Shown: positions 7,592 to 12,154 of the stretch, in pieces
Layout: each line of letters starts with the position of its first letter
Numbering within the stretch: the stretch's first letter is position 1
Origin: an uncultured Lachnospiraceae bacterium
Lineage (GTDB): Bacteria > Bacillota_A > Clostridia > Lachnospirales > Lachnospiraceae
Assembly: GCA_902796775.1 (NCBI GenBank)
Contig: CADBQK010000078.1
Coordinates: 1 to 12,154, forward strand
Reading direction: 5' to 3'
DNA length: 12,154 bases
Translations under genes and position numbers: made by a program
The notes under the pieces: model-generated
What the model was told of the DNA's origin: nothing
Database searches by the model: none
Seen by the model: the letters and a program-made list of their open reading frames with translations, nothing else

Positions 7592-7602
7592 GGAGGACAG
7601 CT

Positions 7603-8610
7603 ATGAATATCCGTGAGCAGCAGGAAGCATGGGAGGCCAGGCATCTGAGCCCCTATGCTTCGCTGAGCATGCATTCAGCCGGACGTGACAGGGAGGAGGA
7701 GCCCTGTGACGTCCGTCCTGTATACCAGAGAGACAGGGACCGGATCCTGCACTGTAAGGCATTCCGAAGGATGAAGCATAAGACCCAGGTCTTTCTGGCC
7801 CCGCGCGGGGATCATTACCGGACCCGTCTGACCCATACGCTGGAGGTGGCGCAGATCGCCAGAACGGTTGCAAGGGCTCTGCGTCTGAATGAGGATCTGA
7901 CAGAGGCGATCGCCCTGGGTCACGATCTCGGACACACTCCATTCGGACATTCCGGGGAGGCAGTCCTGAATGAGGTCTGCCCATTTGGCTTTAAGCATAA
8001 TGAACAGAGTGTCCGGATCGTTCAAATCCTTGAAAACAATGGCAGGGGATTGAATCTGACAAAGGAAGTACGCGACGGGATCCTTTGTCACGGGACCAGT
8101 ATGATGCCATCTACTTTAGAGGGCAGAGTGGTACGTCTCGCCGATAAAATTGCCTATATCAATCATGACATTGATGATGCAATCCGGGGCAGGATCATCA
8201 CGGAAGAGGATATTCCGATGATCTACAGGAGGGTGCTCGGCGACAGTGCGAAGATAAGGCTGGATACCCTGATCCATGACGTTATAGAAAACAGCCTCGG
8301 ACAGCCGGACATACTTATGTCAGAGGAGATCGGAGAGGCTATGTTCGGCCTGCGCTCCTATATGTTCAAAAGTGTGTATACAAATCCGGCAGCCAAAGAT
8401 CAGGAGTCCAAGGCGCAGAACATGCTTCGGATCCTGTATGAGCACTTTTGCCGTCATACAGATCAGATGCCGGAAGAGTTCCTCACGCTGATTGACAGGG
8501 AAGAGCCGGTAGAAAAAGTAGTATGTGATTATATTGCAGGGATGACAGACCAGTATTCCATCATGGTCTACGAAGAGCTGTATGTTCCCGCTGCATGGAA
8601 GGTTTACTGA
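7603..8610 (+). CDS. dgt: Deoxyguanosinetriphosphate triphosphohydrolase-like protein (dNTPase)
   Basis: Cuts dNTPs to deoxynucleoside and tripolyphosphate, which affects dNTP pools. At 335 residues it is the shorter Firmicutes form of the family. The HD metal-site residues are present in order: H78 in RTRLTHTLEV, H107-D108 in ALGHDLGHTPFGHSGE and D181 in RLADKIAYINHD. Other family blocks are the N-terminal RDRDRILHCKAFRRMKHKTQVF (41-64), FKHNEQSVRIV, and the C-terminal YIAGMTDQYSI with EELYVPAAW. Start ATG 7603 has GGAGG (7592-7596) 6 bases upstream. dnaG begins 3 bases after the stop, so dNTP clearance and primer synthesis are encoded together, an arrangement I recall as common in Clostridia. 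All visible metal residues are intact. Substrate preference among dNTPs cannot be told from sequence; many non-enterobacterial members act on several dNTPs. Confidence 0.93.
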   Translation: MNIREQQEAWEARHLSPYASLSMHSAGRDREEEPCDVRPVYQRDRDRILHCKAFRRMKHKTQVFLAPRGDHYRTRLTHTLEVAQIARTVARALRLNEDLTEAIALGHDLGHTPFGHSGEAVLNEVCPFGFKHNEQSVRIVQILENNGRGLNLTKEVRDGILCHGTSMMPSTLEGRVVRLADKIAYINHDIDDAIRGRIITEEDIPMIYRRVLGDSAKIRLDTLIHDVIENSLGQPDILMSEEIGEAMFGLRSYMFKSVYTNPAAKDQESKAQNMLRILYEHFCRHTDQMPEEFLTLIDREEPVEKVVCDYIAGMTDQYSIMVYEELYVPAAWKVY

Positions 8611-8613
8611 AAA

Positions 8614-10443
8614 ATGTTTTATCCGGATGATGCCATAGAGCAGGTTAGGGCCGCCAGCAATATCGTGGATGTGATCGGCGGTTATGTCAGATTGAGAAGG
8701 AGCGGCAGCTCTTATGTCGGTTTATGTCCGTTTCATAATGAAAAGTCGCCTTCTTTTTCTGTCAGCGGCGAAAAGCAGCTGTATTACTGCTTTGGCTGCG
8801 GAGCCGGCGGAAATGTGTTTACCTTCCTGATGGAATATGAAAATATGTCCTTCCCGGAGGCGGTCGCCCATCTGGCAGAGAGAGCGAATATCGCCCTCCC
8901 GGAGAGGGATTACAGTGATGAAGAAAAACAGGCCAGGAGCCGCCGGCAGGTGCTGCTGGAGATCCAGCGGCTTGCGGCCAATTATTATTATCACAAGCTG
9001 CAGTCTGCAGATGGTGAAACGGCCCGGAAATATCTGGACGGGCGCGTACTCAGCATGGAGACACGCCGTCATTTCGGGCTCGGATATTCACCGAAAGTCC
9101 GGGATGAGCTGTATCGCTTCTTAAAAAGCAGGGAGTATACGGATGAGCAGCTTCAGGAGAGCGGGCTCATTCTCTTTGATGAAAAAGCCGGAGCGCATGA
9201 CCGCTTCTGGAACCGGGTCATGTTCCCGATTATGGATGCTTCCGGACATGTGGTTGGCTTCGGCGGACGTGTAATGGGGGATGGCAAACCCAAATATCTG
9301 AATTCTCCTGAATCGATGATCTTTAACAAAAGCCGTACATTGTATGGGCTGAATTTTGCTCGTACAGGCAAAAAGCCCTACCTCATCTTATGCGAAGGAT
9401 ACCTGGATGTGATCGCCATGCATCAGGCAGGCTTTACCAGCGCTGTTGCCACACTGGGTACGGCTTTTACGGCACAGCATGCCCTGATGGTCCGCAGGTA
9501 TACACAGCAGGTACGCCTGGCCTACGATAGTGATGGTGCGGGGAAAAAGGCTGCACTGCGTGCAATCGGCCAGCTCAGAGCGGCCGGTATTTCAGCCCGG
9601 GTCATCCATATGGATCCCTATAAGGATCCTGATGAGTTCATCAAGGCAGAGGGCGGCGAAGCTTTTCAGGCGCGGATCGATGAAGCGGAGTCTGCTTTTA
9701 TGTTTGAAGTGGCTATGGAGCAGGAGAAGCACCAGATCTCCGATCCGGAGGGCAGAGCTTCATTTATCAAAGCTGTGGCGAAAATGCTTCTGATCTTTCC
9801 GGAGGAGCTGGAGAGGAAGGTCTATATCGATGCTGTTTCCAGCGCCTATGGGATTGATGCATCTGGTCTGACCAGGATGGTAAATAATTTCGGGGCATCC
9901 TATACACCGGAGCAGATCGATGAGATGCGCAGAGGACCGCTTTCGGATGAGACTGCCGGGCGGCAGAACAGTTTTGCTGAGGATCCGTTATCCGGCCAGT
10001 CGGGAAGCATGGCCGGTGCGGGCGCCAATGCAGGCAGCGGGGTGCAGGATAAGATCCGTCTCTCCCAGAAGCTCCTTTTAACCTATATGATTGAAGATGT
10101 CAGTCTTTTTGAAAAATACAGCGGCATCATCAGTGAAGAGGATTTCAGCGATCCACTGTATAAAAAGGCAGTGTCCATGCTCTTTGCGGAATATGCTTCA
10201 ACCGGCCAGGTAACGCCGGCAAGGATCGTAGGATGCTTTGACAATGCGCAGGAGCAGCAGGAGATCGCCTCGCTCTTTACAACAAAGATCGTAGATGGCG
10301 ATGATCCCAAAACAAAGGAGAAGGCTATCTCGGATGTGATCCGCAATATCAAGGAAGACCGCCGCAGACGCCAGCTTGAAAGCTCTCCTACTATGGAAGA
10401 GCTGATGAAAGCGTACAAAGAGTTGAAAAAGGGACGAAACTAA
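8614..10443 (+). CDS. dnaG: DNA primase
   Basis: Makes the RNA primers for replication, acting with the DnaB-type helicase at the fork. The 609-residue protein is normal length. The zinc-binding domain has C38, H41, C59 and C62 (CPFHNEKSPSF...YYCFGCGAGG). The RNA polymerase core runs from about 115 to 425, with the TOPRIM residues in LCEGYLDVIAMH (E261) and AYDSDGAGKKA (D305, D307), then DPYKDPDEF (334-342). Residues about 438-479 are a Gly/Ala/Ser-rich linker, and the rest is the helical helicase-interaction domain. GGAAGG (8597-8602), inside the end of dgt, lies 11 bases before the ATG. The stop overlaps the ATG of the sigma gene by one base (TAATG at 10441-10445), so the two are translationally coupled, as in classic dnaG-rpoD operons. 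Nothing unusual in the catalytic parts. Confidence 0.97.
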   Translation: MFYPDDAIEQVRAASNIVDVIGGYVRLRRSGSSYVGLCPFHNEKSPSFSVSGEKQLYYCFGCGAGGNVFTFLMEYENMSFPEAVAHLAERANIALPERDYSDEEKQARSRRQVLLEIQRLAANYYYHKLQSADGETARKYLDGRVLSMETRRHFGLGYSPKVRDELYRFLKSREYTDEQLQESGLILFDEKAGAHDRFWNRVMFPIMDASGHVVGFGGRVMGDGKPKYLNSPESMIFNKSRTLYGLNFARTGKKPYLILCEGYLDVIAMHQAGFTSAVATLGTAFTAQHALMVRRYTQQVRLAYDSDGAGKKAALRAIGQLRAAGISARVIHMDPYKDPDEFIKAEGGEAFQARIDEAESAFMFEVAMEQEKHQISDPEGRASFIKAVAKMLLIFPEELERKVYIDAVSSAYGIDASGLTRMVNNFGASYTPEQIDEMRRGPLSDETAGRQNSFAEDPLSGQSGSMAGAGANAGSGVQDKIRLSQKLLLTYMIEDVSLFEKYSGIISEEDFSDPLYKKAVSMLFAEYASTGQVTPARIVGCFDNAQEQQEIASLFTTKIVDGDDPKTKEKAISDVIRNIKEDRRRRQLESSPTMEELMKAYKELKKGRN

Positions 10444-11531
10444 TGAGGGATGACGACAGGACTCTGTTTTTGGAGAGGCTCCGGGAGCTGGCCGGCAGCG
10501 GGGCAGGTGCAGTGACCCAGAAAGAGGCAGCGGCCCGTTTTGCAGATCTGCAGCTGACAGATGCGCAGCTGGAACAGGTGTTTTCCTATCTGCAAAATGC
10601 TGGTGTGATGATTCTGGATAGAGATCGGAGAAAGTCAGGTTTTTTTCCTGAAACGGATCCGGAGGATCGTTTATCCAGGCTGCTTTCAGAGGGAAATCTG
10701 TCGCTTCCGCCTGCTGAAAAAGGGCATGCAGCTGCAGCTGAATATCTGCAGGAGCTCAAAGCCCTCACTCAGTTGTCTGCTGAAGAGGACAGGCAGCTGT
10801 CCGATGTATATCTCAGTGGTGATCAGCAGGCTGCAGGGCAGTTGGCACAGGGAAATCTGCAGCTGGTTTTTCTGATTACAAAAGAATATTATGTCAATGA
10901 GGCGGTCCGAAAAGAACATGCCCCAGCTTTTTACGATCTGATCCAGGAAGGCAATCTGGGGTTATACACCGCATTATCCAGGTATCAGGGGACAGGCGGG
11001 CTCAGCTTTCAGGAATATGCTTCTTTGTGGATCCGTCAGGCTGTTTTGATGGCCATTGTCCGCAGCGAACGGGAGTCAGTTTTTGCCGGAGAAATCGCGC
11101 AGATCCTGAACCGCATCCGGGAAGCAGGTGATGAGATCGCAAAGGATCTGGGAGAGGCACCGGCTGCCTCGGAGCTGGCTCAGTACCTGGATATCCCATC
11201 AGCAAAGCTTACGAAGGCACTTTCCTTTGCAAAGGACAGCGAGATCCAGATCGGCACATCCGCGGTGGAGGAGGAAGAAGGAGTTGATCCACAGAGACTG
11301 GAAGAGATACGGGAGCTGGCGGTATCGGCGATCGACCAGCTTTATCCGCTGGAAATCAGTGTACTCACCTATCTGCTTGGTCTGAAGGATGGAAGAAGCC
11401 GTACTTTTGCCCGCTGTGCTGCACGATTCCGGATCAGTCAGGAAAGAGTCCGCCGGATACTGGCCCGGGCTATGCACCGGGGAAGATCCGTTAAGAGGAG
11501 AGAAGATGGTTCTATCAGCCAGACTGAATAA
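10443..11531 (+). CDS. Divergent sigma-70 family factor in the rpoD position
   Basis: A 362-residue sigma-70 family protein directs RNA polymerase to promoters. Residues about 7-58 resemble region 1.1 of primary sigma factors (VTQKEAAARFADLQLT...VFSYLQNAGVMIL). About 96-135 corresponds to region 1.2. The core-binding region 2 is clear (QGNLQLVFLITKEYY, then FYDLIQEGNLGLY, 136-175). However, about six extra residues lie between 2.1 and 2.2 (150-161). The -10 reading segment is EYASLWIRQAVLMAI, with Leu (195) for the first of two tandem Trp, and Leu202-Met203 for Thr-Arg. The RTIRxPxH stretch of region 3.0 is missing. The LGDF finger of region 3.2 is replaced by a short acidic stretch (273-285). 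In region 4.2 the recognition helix reads ISQERVRRIL (Gln333 and Arg338 where RpoD has Arg and Gln). The gene order dgt-dnaG-this-trmK is that of rpoD, with a one-base overlap with dnaG and only AAGGGA upstream. I do not give the symbol rpoD: it may be a diverged primary sigma or a paralogue with other targets. Confidence 0.85.
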   Translation: MRDDDRTLFLERLRELAGSGAGAVTQKEAAARFADLQLTDAQLEQVFSYLQNAGVMILDRDRRKSGFFPETDPEDRLSRLLSEGNLSLPPAEKGHAAAAEYLQELKALTQLSAEEDRQLSDVYLSGDQQAAGQLAQGNLQLVFLITKEYYVNEAVRKEHAPAFYDLIQEGNLGLYTALSRYQGTGGLSFQEYASLWIRQAVLMAIVRSERESVFAGEIAQILNRIREAGDEIAKDLGEAPAASELAQYLDIPSAKLTKALSFAKDSEIQIGTSAVEEEEGVDPQRLEEIRELAVSAIDQLYPLEISVLTYLLGLKDGRSRTFARCAARFRISQERVRRILARAMHRGRSVKRREDGSISQTE

Positions 11532-12154
11532 GGCAGCAAGCCTGGCCGAGCCGGGGTATGTCATTGCAGATATCGGGACAGACCATGCTTATCTGCCAAT
11601 CTGGCTGGTACAGGAGAATATCTGCCCCTCTGCCATCGCAATGGATGTCAGGAAGGGCCCCCTGGAAAGGGCGGCGGACAACATCCGTATGTACAAGCTG
11701 GAGAATCGGATACAGGTACGTTTGTCTGACGGGCTGAAGGAGCTTCGCCCGGGAGAGGTGCAGTGCGTGGTGCTGGCCGGGATGGGCGGACCGCTGATCC
11801 GGGATATCCTGGAGACTTCTGCCAAAACAGCTCACTCGCTCCGCTCTCTCATATTGCAGCCCCAATCCGAGGCCGGGCTTGTGCGGCATTATCTATTTGA
11901 AAACGGATATGTGATCGACGCGGAAGAGGCGGTCTGGGATGCCGGGAAATACTACCAGATGTTCCGGGCAAGACCGCTGGGGAGTCCCGATGATGCAGCG
12001 GGGTTTCCTGTTTACAGTGAAGAAGAGGATTTTCTGTACGGCAAGATCCTGATCGATACAGCCCATCCGGTCCTGGAAAGCTTCCTGCACAAACAGGAAG
12101 AAAAGGCGCAGGCACTGTTTAAACAGCTGGATGGACATGGTTCTGCCAGGGCGG
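11506..12154 (+). CDS. trmK: tRNA (adenine22-N1)-methyltransferase, 3' end outside window
   Basis: Adds a methyl group from SAM to N1 of A22 in tRNA. About 216 codons are present and the frame is still open at base 12154. Family marks are the SAM loop VIADIGTDHAYLPIWL (residues 19-34), MDVRKGPLERAADNI, the catalytic-region VLAGMGGPLIRDIL, and LILQPQSEAGLVRHYLFENGY, followed by a helical C-terminal part rich in Glu and Lys. The start ATG has GAGGAG (11495-11500) 5 bases upstream and lies 26 bases inside the end of the sigma gene in another frame, so the two are probably coupled. The usual continuation in Clostridia is a Nif3-like gene, outside this window. Visible motifs are intact. Confidence 0.93.
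   Translation, partial: MVLSARLNKAASLAEPGYVIADIGTDHAYLPIWLVQENICPSAIAMDVRKGPLERAADNIRMYKLENRIQVRLSDGLKELRPGEVQCVVLAGMGGPLIRDILETSAKTAHSLRSLILQPQSEAGLVRHYLFENGYVIDAEEAVWDAGKYYQMFRARPLGSPDDAAGFPVYSEEEDFLYGKILIDTAHPVLESFLHKQEEKAQALFKQLDGHGSARA

Noticed and set aside
6418..7674. Long minus-strand open frame of 418 codons opposite telA
   Set aside because: It lies fully antisense to a well-supported TelA gene plus the gap after it. Its protein is Leu/His/Cys-rich with no domain pattern, as expected from the reverse of codon-biased helical coding DNA.
9925..10050. Gly/Ala/Ser-rich stretch in dnaG as a possible insertion
   Set aside because: It falls at the normal variable linker between the polymerase core and the helicase-binding domain of primase, stays in frame, and shows no repeat ends.
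1..12154. Apparent abundance of GATC/GGATC words across the window
   Set aside because: They fall mostly in coding frames as ATC, GAT and CTGATC codon pairs, so codon preference is a sufficient explanation without counting statistics.

Overview
The window looks like core chromosome of a mid-GC anaerobic Firmicute, most likely Clostridia and probably Lachnospiraceae. The reasons are the protein family types, strong AGGAGG-type ribosome sites, tight head-to-tail packing, and two arrangements I recall as common in that group: dgt-dnaG-sigma-trmK, and a Ppx-like/HD gene next to ppk1. All ten genes read on the + strand. I see no transposon, phage gene, tRNA, rRNA or CRISPR array. No gene-free stretch exceeds 300 bases; the longest is about 126 bases, at 4901-5026.

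Layout. (1) 1-1170, folate synthesis: the 3' end of folP, then a fused folB-folK gene. (2) 1208-4900, polyphosphate: a Ppx/GppA-like protein with an HD domain, followed with no gap by polyphosphate kinase ppk1. (3) 4916-7533, a two-gene membrane/stress module behind its own candidate sigma-A promoter: an XpaC-like membrane protein and a TelA-family protein. (4) 7544-12154, the macromolecular synthesis cluster: dgt (dNTPase), dnaG (primase), a sigma-70 family gene in the usual rpoD position, and the start of trmK (tRNA m1A22 methyltransferase), which runs off the window.

Most of this is ordinary housekeeping DNA, but two genes in expected positions are not ordinary copies. The sigma factor keeps an RpoD-like layout, including a region 1.1-like N-terminus. 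It has nevertheless lost or changed residues that normally read the -10, extended -10 and -35 elements, and it lacks a recognisable region 3.2 finger. The Ppx/GppA-like protein beside ppk1 has changes at all four nucleotide/phosphate motifs I could inspect, while its HD-domain metal residues are intact. Both could be divergent proteins with altered jobs. These are the best leads in the window. A perfect 9-bp inverted repeat upstream of dgt, lying across a possible promoter and ending at the ribosome site, is a smaller regulatory lead.
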